Below, one piece after another: positions 52,401-63,000 of a DNA stretch of 64,000 nucleotides. Numbering within the stretch: position 1 is the stretch's first letter; the number at the start of each line of letters is the position of its first letter. The notes below the pieces were generated by a model. That model was not told the origin of the DNA, did no database searches, and saw only the letters and a program-made list of their open reading frames with translations. The position numbers were made by a program, and so were the translations under genes. This DNA comes from Bacteroidota bacterium (lineage in GTDB: Bacteria > Bacteroidota > Bacteroidia > B-17B0 > Aurantibacillaceae): contig JAHEYF010000007.1 of assembly GCA_023251755.1 (NCBI GenBank), forward strand, positions 40,920 through 104,919. The letters are read 5' to 3'.

Positions 52401-55400
52401 TCGCCTGTGATGGAGTTTTTTACGGTTTCGGTATAATCATACACCTGACCATATTCTGAAGATATTTCTTTTGTTGATCCTGAAGGGTCGCTATAAGATG
52501 AGTTGGTAACGGATGACCATTGATCGTTGATGCTTATTTTTTTCACACGTACACCGCCTCCATATTTTTTTGCATCGGGAGTGGATAAACGGATAAAGGA
52601 ATTATCAAGATCAATTTCATTGGCAAACTGCCGCTCAAATGCTCTTGTCCTGTATCCTATAAACAGCGATTGTATTTCGTTCCAATAACTGCCCATACTT
52701 TTTGCCTGAAATATTTTATTGGCCTTTGTTGTTGCATCAAGTATTTTGGCCTGACCTGTTTTCGAAAGGAGGTCGGGCATTTGTGTTCTCATGTATTGCC
52801 AGGCTGCAACTGAAACGGGGTGGTGTTTAATATCCTTGTCATTCCCGCTTTTAGGGTTGATCTGCTTCGCAAATTTAAGTACAACAAAACCCCGGGTATA
52901 ACAACTCACGCCGTCAATTGATGCAGGATCGCTCACTCCATAAGTAATGCCGGGGCTTGTTAAATCTACATTTACATAGCCTGAAACATAATCCCATATA
53001 TTGTCTCTTAATTTAACTTTGGCTTTAAAATAAATTTGCTTCCCTCCTTCTCCATCCGAATAAAGGTCTTCGAGGTATTGCTGATAAAAAAGGTTGTTGA
53101 GCTGAGTGCCGCTAAGAGACGCTTTTATTGGTTGTTCTAGTTTAAAAAATAATTTTCGTTGTTCAATACTATTGGTGGGATTGGAATTCCATTCGTAATG
53201 AATACCATCGTAACGGTAATCATCAAACAGTTTATTGCCGGCTCCATTCGCATGTGTATAACCGGTTGCCGCAATTTTAACCATCTGCCCTGCTTTGCGG
53301 TGCTGCACATAAGCGTAATCATCCGATTCGTATTCTATTTTCATTAAGCCGCCCGAGGGTAAGGATATTTCTTTAAGGCACCATACAGCAGCATTTCTGT
53401 CAACATCTGTTTTAAAGGTGTTTTTATTCACTGCGGTTTGATCTGCCGAATAATTGAACTGAGGAGTGTAAGGATGATCTACAGAACAGCTGGAAGAAAT
53501 TAAGTTTCCATTTGGCCTGTAATTGCCCCACCTGTCGTATTTACTAACATCGTAATTGGGGTTTTCAGTTTGGTTGATGGTACCCGAACTGTTTCTCTCA
53601 TGGTAGTCGAATGAATAAGGGCTTAGTTCTCCCCTGAAATTATTCTGGTAGGTAAACCATATTTTTTTCAGGGTGAGTTTCCCGTGATTGGCGTTGATGT
53701 CAGTCTGGGTTCCACCAGGATAGGTGTCTACCCCCTGGTCGTTGTTTTCCACATTGCCACACAAATCGTAAGTGTACCTAAAGTGAACGCGCTTAATACA
53801 AACAGGCTTATAGGCGGGCGAAGCGATGAACTTTGCATATTCCACTTTTGAATACAAACTGATGGAGTCCAGGCGCAGGGAAGAAGCTGTACCCCTGCCG
53901 CTGTTCGTGTATTCGCTGGCTGCTTCAATGGCATCTCTTCTGGGGCTGACATGAAAAACGGATATATGGGTTTTGGTCTCAACTGTTGCTACGGTATACA
54001 TCTCGCGTACGCCATACATAAAGGAAGCTTTATCATCACTGAGTGTTGCCGTCGATCCCTTGCCATAATTTGCTTTAGAGTAAGGGGCCCTCCACTGATA
54101 ATTGGAAGCGGCTTTTGCATAATTAAACTTCACCCAATACCCCATATCTCCGTCAGACGGGCCGGGTGTAGCATCCACATCCACATAATCGGTTCCCAAT
54201 ACAGAGCTAAGCATATAGGAAAAAGCATAGGGCGGAATTTCAGTTCTGCTGAAATAATTATCGGTACCGGTAACAGTATAAGCCGGGTCATTGCCATTCA
54301 TACTGATACTGACTTTTGTATCACAGGGATCTGTAGCTGGTAAAGTAGAGAAAACTGTTTCAACAGATTTTTTGTTGTATACAGGCAGGGCGTATACGTA
54401 GCGGTTTCCATCTTCATTCAGGGTGGTGAATCCTGCAAAGTGATTGTCCTGGGTGGTGCCTGAAAAAAGTGGTGTTCTTTCCAAAGCTTCCATATTAGCC
54501 GGAACAGGCAAGTAATTTCCGCTTGCGGGAGCTTTGTAATTGCTGATGTTGTATTCGCTAAGCACGGGGGTGTAATCTCCGTCGGAATTGGGAATAAAAG
54601 GCGGGAACTGAGAAATTGAATTTTCGCGTTTGGAAAGCATTTTTACTGTAACCGGAAACACAGTGTTGCTTCTGGGCATCCTGCCTTTACCGAAACGATC
54701 GTTGGTGTAGGTGGAACTCGCCACACTTGAACCCGGGCCGGGAGAAAATTCATGGTCTTCCGGATTAAACGTCTTTAAGCTTGCCGAAGTAAACAGGCCT
54801 TGTTTTACAAGGTTTGCTTTTACAGGTGCTTCTCCATAAATATATTCCAGTTCATTTGTATCAAAGGAGGTGTATTCGCCATGCACTTTGTAGTATACGT
54901 TTTCTGCATCGGCTTGTGAAATAGCCCCATCATCCGGTGCACGGAATTTGTAAAAGTCATGCCAGTCGTTATCGTTGATCCAGGGTTTGGAGGTGGAAGA
55001 GGAATAGTTCAGTGCAAGCGATAAGCCTACATGTGTGGGCAGACCAGCACCGAACTCAGCACCAGCAGTACCGCCTGCGCCCCATGAACGAACAAAGGGG
55101 TCTTCAATGTGTCCAATTTCTGAACGATAGGGCCTGAACATTCCCCCTGTACCCTGCCCCTGTATTGTAAAAGCATCGTAAGTAAGATTGGGCATAGCCA
55201 GGTTGGGGCTGTTTTTATTAATCATTCCATCCTTTTCGCGGTTAAAATCTCCCAGCGCATTGGCCCCTTCCGACTGGTTAGCTGCATCATAGCCTTCCAG
55301 GTAATTGTATCCATACCCGTAATAGGTAATATTTTTATTTTTTTGATGGAGGTAATCAATGTTATAAAATCCACGGTACGAGAGGTTGCCAAACAAGCCG

Positions 55401-56308
55401 CCAATATCGCCACCACCTTTTAAGGCAATGCTTAAATTGCGTGAAACCATTTTACTTGCAACCATAGGTGTGTAAGACCCTGATGCAAAAGAGAGCGATG
55501 CTGATGCGCCCAAATGAGTCGATTTTTTTCTTGAATCGGTTTTTAATTTTGAATAACTGCCCGACAATTGAAGGTCAAGACCAGACCTTGAACTAAGGCC
55601 CACACCTAACGCAAATTCCTTTTTATTGTTGTCATTCGTTCCGGCATAAGAAATATTTGGCTGAACACCCACCCCTTCCTGGCTGTCCAAAGACAGGTCA
55701 AAACCTGCATTCCAGCCCCCATTGTCTGATCCGCCCAAACTATAACCAGGGCTTAATTCCAATGAATACCCTATGCCTTTAAAATTATTGTAATAAGCTG
55801 TAATACCGGTACTCAATCCAAAAGGCCCTGTTGCATCTGCACCAAACAACTCCACATTGGCAGACACACCCATCCCCGCTGTCTGGTTGCTTTTCATATC
55901 CACCCGCTTGGTAATTTTATCGCGTTTAAAATCATCGGGCAGGCCGCGCATATCGCGCACCAGGGCGCCGGGGTTCAGATTCCAGCCCAATCCCACCCAG
56001 CTGGCTTCCTGGTCCATACCAATACCCGAGTGGTAAGCCATGTTAAAGGGGTAGCCTCCATTGGGCCCTGGCAATTCAAACAAAGGGATGTTGTAATTAA
56101 AATCGCCGGTAAAAACATCCACCATGTCGCTTGTTCCAACGGGTTCAAAACTCTGTACTTCGGGCTGCGAAGGCCCGGAGGTAAGGGCAAAGGAAACTGT
56201 AGGGAAAATTAGTTGTACTATAAGTGTAAGGCAAAGAAAAAAAGAAAAACTTCTTTTCATCCGGCGCCTGCGTATCAACTTTAACAAACTAAATTTTTTC
56301 ATCATCAT
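49430..56308 (-). CDS. Exported SpvB/RHS-like giant
   Basis: 2292 residues. After a basic N-terminus and signal sequence (SFFLCLTLIVQLIFPTVSFA) comes the shell start GDFNYNIPLFELPGPNGG, then YHSGIGMDQEASWVGLGWNL and RDMRGLPDDF; this matches the opening motif of SpvB/TcB/RHS shell proteins (IP-x-LP-G, SGxG, GLGW-L). Long beta-rich body, then a Cys-rich patch (CPDCFESS, CQPETCTC), a jelly-roll carbohydrate-module-like domain (about 2090-2220) and short YD-type repeats at the end (YVYDPVTYRLMATLDDNNYA, FYYYDESGKLFLTKRE). No T9SS tail. ATG 56308 overlaps the upstream stop as TAATG. Confidence 0.85.
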   Translation of the reverse strand: MMMKKFSLLKLIRRRRMKRSFSFFLCLTLIVQLIFPTVSFALTSGPSQPEVQSFEPVGTSDMVDVFTGDFNYNIPLFELPGPNGGYPFNMAYHSGIGMDQEASWVGLGWNLNPGALVRDMRGLPDDFKRDKITKRVDMKSNQTAGMGVSANVELFGADATGPFGLSTGITAYYNNFKGIGYSLELSPGYSLGGSDNGGWNAGFDLSLDSQEGVGVQPNISYAGTNDNNKKEFALGVGLSSRSGLDLQLSGSYSKLKTDSRKKSTHLGASASLSFASGSYTPMVASKMVSRNLSIALKGGGDIGGLFGNLSYRGFYNIDYLHQKNKNITYYGYGYNYLEGYDAANQSEGANALGDFNREKDGMINKNSPNLAMPNLTYDAFTIQGQGTGGMFRPYRSEIGHIEDPFVRSWGAGGTAGAEFGAGLPTHVGLSLALNYSSSTSKPWINDNDWHDFYKFRAPDDGAISQADAENVYYKVHGEYTSFDTNELEYIYGEAPVKANLVKQGLFTSASLKTFNPEDHEFSPGPGSSVASSTYTNDRFGKGRMPRSNTVFPVTVKMLSKRENSISQFPPFIPNSDGDYTPVLSEYNISNYKAPASGNYLPVPANMEALERTPLFSGTTQDNHFAGFTTLNEDGNRYVYALPVYNKKSVETVFSTLPATDPCDTKVSISMNGNDPAYTVTGTDNYFSRTEIPPYAFSYMLSSVLGTDYVDVDATPGPSDGDMGYWVKFNYAKAASNYQWRAPYSKANYGKGSTATLSDDKASFMYGVREMYTVATVETKTHISVFHVSPRRDAIEAASEYTNSGRGTASSLRLDSISLYSKVEYAKFIASPAYKPVCIKRVHFRYTYDLCGNVENNDQGVDTYPGGTQTDINANHGKLTLKKIWFTYQNNFRGELSPYSFDYHERNSSGTINQTENPNYDVSKYDRWGNYRPNGNLISSSCSVDHPYTPQFNYSADQTAVNKNTFKTDVDRNAAVWCLKEISLPSGGLMKIEYESDDYAYVQHRKAGQMVKIAATGYTHANGAGNKLFDDYRYDGIHYEWNSNPTNSIEQRKLFFKLEQPIKASLSGTQLNNLFYQQYLEDLYSDGEGGKQIYFKAKVKLRDNIWDYVSGYVNVDLTSPGITYGVSDPASIDGVSCYTRGFVVLKFAKQINPKSGNDKDIKHHPVSVAAWQYMRTQMPDLLSKTGQAKILDATTKANKIFQAKSMGSYWNEIQSLFIGYRTRAFERQFANEIDLDNSFIRLSTPDAKKYGGGVRVKKISINDQWSSVTNSSYSDPSGSTKEISSEYGQVYDYTETVKNSITGEDQEISTGVAQYEPMIGGDEINLRHAKNYLDQIPTRTNNSLFFEYPANEQYYPGATVGYSKVTVQSLATSRNKPADPNYVSPRATTGSVEYQFYTAKEFPVLTTETDIDLKPFRLWIPIPLIGQFNWRHMTGTQGYAIQLNDMHGKLKSVKNYENDIQGNRSTLESSVAYDYKTAIAFADDGSDSRAVKKLDNTVDVLGAEYIDGTGKMLANNSQKIMGEEYEFFTDQRQSKTFSMNAGTAFNVEISAIPPITFPCPWPTFSTNDIDMRSAVTNKIIHKAGILIKTTATDGTSTVVTENKKFDAQTGRPLLTTVTNDYDAPLYNYEMPAQWTHENMGPAYENIGFDFSAVIFSVDAVTNTFILDPAQIFKQNGALLSYTDLYNFLSEGDEFIIGKSTLGLQDVKQKGTLIEKSGTCNSSGQPATQLIFHASKGFGNQQGTNYFVAGNTVKFDVIRSGKRNQLSVNAGSIVGLSNPTNNNTPADNRGVETSNSSGTAAMLAPELAQLFNDNLVNGNTLNAGTFNLSNYPLLSSVFSSLSIVANPVCPDCFESSSKGYNLIYTLKNTNCQPETCTCITVGRNQTAYTHFEASGSNLIAFQGSNHCSKDLSDCFNFTQKLTYLPNVLQASAVKFKNYWDNDLLTACSTTSPAAPSNLYANGVKGIWRPYFDSYYKDERWKNTAAAPGLKLNEDGVFDGDGVNKYYYLYNWQPSVYNPVPLQWIPKNYITKYNASGFETENRDILGVYSSALYGYNKSLPVAVSANAGNSEIYFENFDDPSSSAFYPAPPGGSIINPAFAHTGKSSLKVGANITYDVPLPLIRNKKYVLSAWLGITNIQGQQFTLNNLSNPGLSPGINLTFIDANCNPIPVSAGSTGPNDRFSPVAGEKIINNWQRVDAVFTTPAGSTPIVAVRITFNGTQQYVHFDDIRIFPEEGNMQSYVYDPVTYRLMATLDDNNYASFYYYDESGKLFLTKRETMNGIKTITESRSHVKE

Positions 56309-56931
56309 TATTCCGTTATTAATTCGGGGAGATCATTTAAATCGTTTTTTTGAAACAAAAACTTTAAGTAGCCCAGGCCGAAGGCTCTGTCATTAATCAG
56401 CAATGTTTTATTTTCTTTAAAAGCCAGTTCATTTTCTGTTTCTTCAAAACCCAACACAATTTCGGTATAAGGGGATATTCCATAATTGCGGACATGGTTA
56501 AACAACACACAGGACAGGGTATCTTTTCCCTGTATCAGGCTCGCATCATTTTGCATACCAAAGGACATGTAGTTCAATCTTTCGTAATAATCACTCTGGC
56601 TGGCCAAATTGTATTTCATAATATCTGTTTCGGAATTAGTGAGGCTGTATTTTATGGTATAATATTGCATCCCTTTTAATTTAGTTACCGTCTCTTTTAC
56701 AGCTGTTGCTTCTTCCCTTTTTTCTTTCAAAGCCATGTAGGCAGCTGTTTTATACTGCACAGCTATTTTTATGTCTGCTATGTTTTTTTCCTGCCTCGCA
56801 CCTGATTTTTCGCTTTCTAAGTACTGAACATACTCCCTTGCAGACAATTCTTTTTTACCGCAGCTTAACAGGCAACAAACCAATAAACCAATACAAAAAA
56901 ATAGTTTACTTCTTTTCTTTATGGTGTTCAT
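56308..56931 (-). CDS. Lipoprotein, first gene of the RHS unit
   Basis: 207 residues with a lipobox (GLLVCCLLSCGKKE), so an outer-membrane or periplasmic lipoprotein. The mature part has a long helical segment (residues about 30-85, Lys/Glu/Ala-rich) followed by a mixed alpha/beta domain with no recognised motif. Its stop shares one base with the ATG of the 2292-residue giant (TAATG), implying coupled translation and a joint function. Unknown family. Confidence 0.75.
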   Translation of the reverse strand: MNTIKKRSKLFFCIGLLVCCLLSCGKKELSAREYVQYLESEKSGARQEKNIADIKIAVQYKTAAYMALKEKREEATAVKETVTKLKGMQYYTIKYSLTNSETDIMKYNLASQSDYYERLNYMSFGMQNDASLIQGKDTLSCVLFNHVRNYGISPYTEIVLGFEETENELAFKENKTLLINDRAFGLGYLKFLFQKNDLNDLPELITE

Positions 56932-56996
56932 TTCACTATCGTTTTTATTTAAACTGTTTCCCGCTTGTGCCTGTTCATATAAATACCCTGGTTGTT

Positions 56997-59900
56997 TTAT
57001 TCTACATCATAACAACCGTTACAATTACAAAATATGCTTTGTGTATTTTTAAACCTCAGGTAAAATTTCTCTTCTTTTTCATTGCTTATTTCTAACAAAT
57101 AATACCCCGCCATTAAACCATTGTTCAGGCATTTTACATTGAGTCCGTACCTGTTATCTCCATAATCAACGGGTTGTACATTGTTGCTGGAAAACAGCAA
57201 TTGATTACTCAATTGATTGTAAATTTTATAGGTCAGTTTACCATCACTATCTGTATACTCTTCATCGTATTTAAAAAAAAGCATGCCTTTGTCTAAGGTA
57301 TAATAAGACCCGTCTATGTTTCTTTTCAGGCTGGCATAAGCGGAAGCCGTATTGGCTGTCACCGAAACGGTACTCGTTGCTATCCGGTTATTGGCGTCTG
57401 TAACTGTAAGCGTATAAGTAATTGCAACCGTGGGGGTAGCTACAGGATTGGCAACTGTGGCGGAAGACAAAAAGGTGGAAGGGCTCCACAAATAAGTATA
57501 GGGAGGGGTGCCGCAGCTTACGGAAGGGTTGCCCCCAATTACCAGCGGAATACCCTGAAAAGCGTCCAATACAGGGCCTCCGGAGTTTGCAAGCGGCGTG
57601 TTTTTTATAACCACCAAAGGAGCTGCTACCCTGGTTAAAACAACAGGGGAAAAAGCGGATTGATTGAGCATAGGCCCTACAGTTCCGGTACCTGTACTAA
57701 CACCCGTGTATCCAAGGTCTGCAAGAGAGGCCCATGCAGAGCAGGCAGCTGTCCACCGCTGTGCCGTTACAGGCGTAGCAGGTGAAGAAGTAGTATTTTC
57801 AACAGCCCTGTACGAAAAAGTAAGGTCTGCGGTAGCATAAGCCGAAGTACGGATATCCCAAAACCTGTCCAATGCCGTGGTCAGCGAATCGCCAGGACCG
57901 GTCATGGCCGTTACTGCCGGTACAGTGCTGATACCCGGGTGAGGCATATTTTGAGTATTGGTAGACCAGGTGGACACCGTTATGTCTGCATTCTCCTCGG
58001 TTGTTTTATTGAACACAAAAGGTATATAAGCCGCATTGGTCCCTGCTGCTCCAAAAGGGAAAACAAGATTACCTGTAGCTGAGCCTGCTTTCCATTTTAT
58101 AAAATCGTATTGCCCTCCTGTAGTAATGCCATTACCTGAAAGGTGGCTGATACCTGTAGTGTTGTTGTTGTCTACTACAAGAAATACCGGGTTGGTGTTG
58201 GTACCTCCGTTTAAATTAATACAAGCCCCATCCAGCACTAATGTGGAAATTGAACTACAGGCACTATCAATGATAACTGTTACCTGTGTTGAATGAACGC
58301 AGCTGCCTGTTGTGCCTGTTACGGTATAAGTCGTTGTGCTTATTGGATTAGCGATTACTGTTGCGCCAGCAGCGGTGTTTAATCCTGTAGATGGAGACCA
58401 GCTGTAGACGCCTGCCCCGCTTGCTGCTAAGGTGGTGCTGCCCCCTTTGCATATATTTACTGAGGCAGGTGTAACAGCTACAATATGCGTAACTTCATTC
58501 AATACAGATGAGCCTTCGCTTATTTCAATAAACCTGTTTGGATTTACATTGGTAAAGTACTGACTTGTTCCCGAAACCGGCCAGACAACTTTTATGGAGT
58601 CGATAGTGCCGGCATTACCCGTTCCAAAATGAACTTCAGGGCTAATGCTGCTCCTGCCCTGCGCATAAGGATTGGCGTTGATCTCGCGCATTTGCCATTT
58701 GGGCTGACCATTTATAGTGGCCTTTAAATATATCCTGGCTCCTATGGCTTCCCTGTTACTTGTTACACCCTTTGCCCGTATACCGATCCAATGATTGTTA
58801 TTGCCGTTGTTGGTGTAAAAATAATTTTCGGGCGCCAGGTTGTTGTTAGACACTAACAAATCCATGTCCCCGTCTTTATCAAAATCTACAAAATTGGGAC
58901 CTGTAGATTCTACTATTGGTTCATTAACGGCCACCTCAGTTGTGTTTTCCGTAAAGGTTCCATTCCCATTATTGATATACAGCATATTCCGGTTGAAGCT
59001 GGTTAAAAAAAGGTCGAGGTCGCCGTCATTGTCTATGTCGCCCCAGGTATGCCCGTCGTTGTTGGGACGGTTATCGGTAAGTCCTGCGGCAATGGTTACA
59101 TCCGTAAAATTTCCGGCACCATCGTTCTGAAACATTTTATTCTGATGCCCGGTAGCGTTTACCAAAAATATATCCAGGTCGCTGTCGTTGTCGAAATCTA
59201 CAAAACTTGCCCCGTAGCTATAATTTGCAGTAACCGTAGATTTTGTGATGTTTGATACATGTGCAAAAGTCCCGTCTCCATTGTTGTGAAACAAGCGGGT
59301 AACACCAACTGAAGCCGACCAGGGAAGCGTAGAAATAAAAAGATCCATAAAGCCGTCGTTGTCGTAATCCCCCCAGGCACCATTCCGCGTAGAGGTACTA
59401 TCAAGAATGGTATTTAGCAGTGCATAATTTCCATTGCCATCGTTCCTGTATATTACATCATGGGCCGCATTCACATCGAGAGAGTAAATATCTTCATTGG
59501 CATAATAAATATCCAGGTCCCCGTCGTTGTCCATATCCACAAAAGAAGAGGAAATGGTATAGGGGCTGCTGTATAAAAAAGGAAGGTTGGTGATTTTTGT
59601 AAAGGTGGCGTTTCCATTGTTGTGGTAAAGTATTTTTTTCTTTGGGTTTGATTCCGTTATTGCCAATACATCTTCATACCCATCATTATCTACATCCACC
59701 CATGAAGCAGTTCCCGATCCGTTCAGGGTATCGTTCACCAGGTCGCCGGTGGTCATGCGGGTAAAGGTTCCGCAATTGTTCTGAAACAAATAAAAACTTT
59801 TAGTGGGGTTTGCCGATACGGTATAATGTGCCTGAATGGTCATCAACACATCCATGTCTCCATCCTTGTCATAATCAGCCCACATATTCCCTTCCGATTC

Positions 59901-60005
59901 TACGGCTAAGTTCAATGGTGTATTGGAAATTTTTGTAAAAATCTGTGCAGGCAGACTATCACAAAAAAAAGCAGACAGCAGGTATATTAAAACAAACTTT
60001 TTCAT
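56997..60005 (-). CDS. Secreted FG-GAP/UnbV protein
   Basis: 1002 residues, signal peptide ending SLPAQ. Seven FG-GAP calcium-loop motifs of the form DxDxDGxxD are visible (DYDKDGDMDVL, DVDNDGYEDVL, DMDNDGDLDIY, DYDNDGFMDLF, DFDNDSDLDIF, DIDNDGDLDLF, DFDKDGDMDLL), predicting a beta-propeller, followed by an ASPIC/UnbV domain (IGARIYLKATING ... RSSISPEVHFGTG), two PKD-like segments with WSPSTGL and WSPSTFL, and a short C-terminal domain ending in a Cys cluster (FCNCNGCYDVE). It lacks the usual YPNP T9SS signature, though GYYLLEISNEKEEKFYLRF resembles a sorting-domain end. 65 bases separate it from the RHS unit. Confidence 0.88.
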   Translation of the reverse strand: MKKFVLIYLLSAFFCDSLPAQIFTKISNTPLNLAVESEGNMWADYDKDGDMDVLMTIQAHYTVSANPTKSFYLFQNNCGTFTRMTTGDLVNDTLNGSGTASWVDVDNDGYEDVLAITESNPKKKILYHNNGNATFTKITNLPFLYSSPYTISSSFVDMDNDGDLDIYYANEDIYSLDVNAAHDVIYRNDGNGNYALLNTILDSTSTRNGAWGDYDNDGFMDLFISTLPWSASVGVTRLFHNNGDGTFAHVSNITKSTVTANYSYGASFVDFDNDSDLDIFLVNATGHQNKMFQNDGAGNFTDVTIAAGLTDNRPNNDGHTWGDIDNDGDLDLFLTSFNRNMLYINNGNGTFTENTTEVAVNEPIVESTGPNFVDFDKDGDMDLLVSNNNLAPENYFYTNNGNNNHWIGIRAKGVTSNREAIGARIYLKATINGQPKWQMREINANPYAQGRSSISPEVHFGTGNAGTIDSIKVVWPVSGTSQYFTNVNPNRFIEISEGSSVLNEVTHIVAVTPASVNICKGGSTTLAASGAGVYSWSPSTGLNTAAGATVIANPISTTTYTVTGTTGSCVHSTQVTVIIDSACSSISTLVLDGACINLNGGTNTNPVFLVVDNNNTTGISHLSGNGITTGGQYDFIKWKAGSATGNLVFPFGAAGTNAAYIPFVFNKTTEENADITVSTWSTNTQNMPHPGISTVPAVTAMTGPGDSLTTALDRFWDIRTSAYATADLTFSYRAVENTTSSPATPVTAQRWTAACSAWASLADLGYTGVSTGTGTVGPMLNQSAFSPVVLTRVAAPLVVIKNTPLANSGGPVLDAFQGIPLVIGGNPSVSCGTPPYTYLWSPSTFLSSATVANPVATPTVAITYTLTVTDANNRIATSTVSVTANTASAYASLKRNIDGSYYTLDKGMLFFKYDEEYTDSDGKLTYKIYNQLSNQLLFSSNNVQPVDYGDNRYGLNVKCLNNGLMAGYYLLEISNEKEEKFYLRFKNTQSIFCNCNGCYDVE

Positions 60006-60073
60006 CAGAAAAAAATAGTGTTGGGATAATGCGTTCTCTTTTATTGTTCCAAAAAATTTATACTTATTTATAT

Positions 60074-63000
60074 TTATTCAATCACCATGTAATTAAATAA
60101 GGGGCTTGCACCACCTCCTTTAAAATTTAACAAAAAGGTTGTGGTAGTGGAAGTAACAAAAAAGGTACAGGCTTGTGCTGCGGCATTGGCCGGTGTAATC
60201 ACTACTGTAGGCGCCACCGCATAGGCCATATTAAACACAAGGGTAAGAACGGTATTGGTGCCATTGTTGGTACCGGTGGTCACAATGGTTCCTTTTGAGT
60301 CGGACGAGCCTGCTGCTGTTACCGGTGTTACCCCTATCCCGTTGGTAGTGGTTGGCGACACGGCAGGTATGGTTGTTTGCTCACTTCTGAAGTGTCCGTT
60401 TTTTACGTGCAGTTTTGAATTGGTACTCGGCGTAGCTGTTCCAATTCCAAGGCGGGAGTTTGTATTGTCCCAAAAAAGGTTTGCGTTGCTTTGGGTATAA
60501 GTACCTGAAGCACCTGCAAACACAATACTTCCCTGGGTAAATGCAGCAGCGCCTGTTCCGCCATTGGCAACCCCCAGTGTACCTGTTACCCCGGTAGTTA
60601 ATGGCAGGCCGGTTAAATTCGTAGCAACACCCGATGAAGGCGTGCCCAGAGCAGGTGTTGTTAAAACGGGTGCTGTTAATGTTTTATTGGTAAAAGTTTC
60701 AGTACCTGCTAAGGAGGCAAGTGTCTGCGTACCTGTTGGAAGTGTTATTGTTCCTGCGCCGGCCACTGCTGCTGCATTTAAAACAGTAGTTCCGCTGGTA
60801 GAGCCGGCCAGTATTAATTTACCAACATTTCCGGCGGCTCCGAATGTTTTTGCACCTGTAACCGTTTGTGCGGATGCAAGCACCATATCTCCCCCTCCGG
60901 CAATTGTGGCCCATTCGGTAGCAGTAGCCGCTGCATTTGTCCTTAACACCTGCAAAGAAGTTCCCAGGGCAGTTTGTCCTGTTCCTCCGTTTGCAATGGC
61001 CGGTGTAATATTTATATTGGCTGTGCCGTTAAATGAAGTTCCGTTTATTGTGCGGGCGGTTTGCAAGGCTGTTGCAGTACCTGCATTACCTGTTATGTTT
61101 GTCTGATCGCCTGTATTTGTTCCCGAAACTGTTGCATTACTGCTTATGGTTAATGTGTTGGCACCGTTGTTTACTCCTGTTCCTCCGTTTGCACCAGTAA
61201 CAATCCCTGAAAGACTAATAACCGGGCTTGAGCCTACTGTGGCAGACAATGGAGCCGAAGCCGTCACCGAAGTTACTCCACTAACCGCTGCGGCCTGCCA
61301 GGTAGGTGCGGCACCCGGCCCGGCTGAAGTAAGCACCTGTCCGCTTGTTCCGGCAGAAGCACCAGGCATCAATGCCCCTGAAAATTTCACATTACCTGCA
61401 ACATCAAGAATTTCAGAAGGTGCTGTTGTACCTATACCTACCTTTACATTGGCAGTTGCCCCGTTTATTCCATTGATGGAGCCAAGAACAAGGCTATTAT
61501 CGGCTGTTACCGTTGAAAAGGCCCCGATTGCAGTTGCATTGTTAAGTTGTGTGTTTGTTCCGGGTGCTGAATAAGCTCCAAGAAATGTATTGGCGTTTCC
61601 GGTACCATTGGCATTCGTCCAGGGCGCGTTTTTGCCCATGCCGGCCTCTTCACCAAGGGCTACGTTATCCGAACCGGTCGTATTCCATTGCAAAGCGTTC
61701 GTCCCATAAGCAGCGTTCCGGCTTCCAGTGGTATTTAAATCTAAAGTGGAATTTCCAAAAGCACAATTTCGTGCACCTGTACTTGTAACACTGCCACCAT
61801 TGCCGACGGTATGTTGAAGTGATGTTGATCCCACTGCAGTATTAGCACTACCTTCAACGTTTGCTTCCAGCGAATGTGCCCCAACTGCAACGTTTCCGCT
61901 AAACCCCGGACCAACACCATATCCATTCATACCTGCATGGTAACCAATTAAAGTATTTCTATTGTCATTTGCTTCATTGTCGTTTAAACCTGCTCCATTT
62001 CCCAGGAATGTTCCCTGTCCATCATCAAAATTTTCTATTCTTCCATCGGCTGTTATTTTTACTCTTAATTTATTTGCTGATAGCGGGGCTGCACTTCCAT
62101 AAAAAGTAAGTGTTCCAGGATCCCCTGCTCCAAGCAGTATTTTTTGAACATTATTTGTTTTAAATGATAAATCGTTTGCATCTGTTGTTCCCACAAAATT
62201 GGTACCTGCTGTTGCCCCTGAGTTTCCCGTTAAATTCCATCCACTGTTTGTTGCAGCGGCCTGCCAGGTAGGCGCTGCACCCGGACCGGCCGAAGTAAGC
62301 ACCTGCCCGCTTGTTCCGGCAGAACCTGCAGGCATCAATGCCCCGCTGAATTTTACATTGCCTGACACATCTAATTTTTGTGCAGGGCTGGCTACCCCTA
62401 TTCCTACAGAACCAGCAGACAGGTTGTTACCGGTACCCAAACCTGTGGCAAAAACAAGGTTACCAATGTTCAGTTGATTCGAGCCTGCTTGAGATAGCCC
62501 ATTGTAAACATCGTTGCCAATTAAAATATTATTCGAACCGGTGGTGACACCAACAGAAGACGTGGTGAAAGCCCCTATAAACACATTGCTGGAGCCTGTG
62601 GTCACATCAAGACCGGCATGATAACCCATTGCAGTATTGTAATTCCCTGAAGTATTTTGACTAAGTACTTCGTACCCGTTTGCAGTATTGTTGAAGCCAG
62701 TCGTATTTAAGCCCAGTGCAGTATGGCCCATAGCTGTATTCTTGTAACCGGTGGTATTCGACCACATAACATCTTTACCAAATGCCGAGTTGTAACTTCC
62801 CTGCGGGGCAGTTGTTCCGTTGTTGCCGCGCAATGCGTTGGTACCCATTGCTGTGTTATCATTTCCGCTTGTGTTACTGAAAAGCGCCTGAAAACCCACC
62901 GCCGTATTACTGGTTCCCGCAGTATTTGCCATCAATGCCTCAATACCCACCGCAGTGCTGTATAACGAAGCACTGGAAGACAAGTGTGTTAAACCGTTTC

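Noticed and set aside
60255..61574. Long plus-strand open frames opposite the YadA-head-like gene
   Set aside because: They are shadows of a Gly/Thr/Ser-rich repeat gene on the minus strand; their products (Val/Pro/Ala-rich) have no domain or signal.
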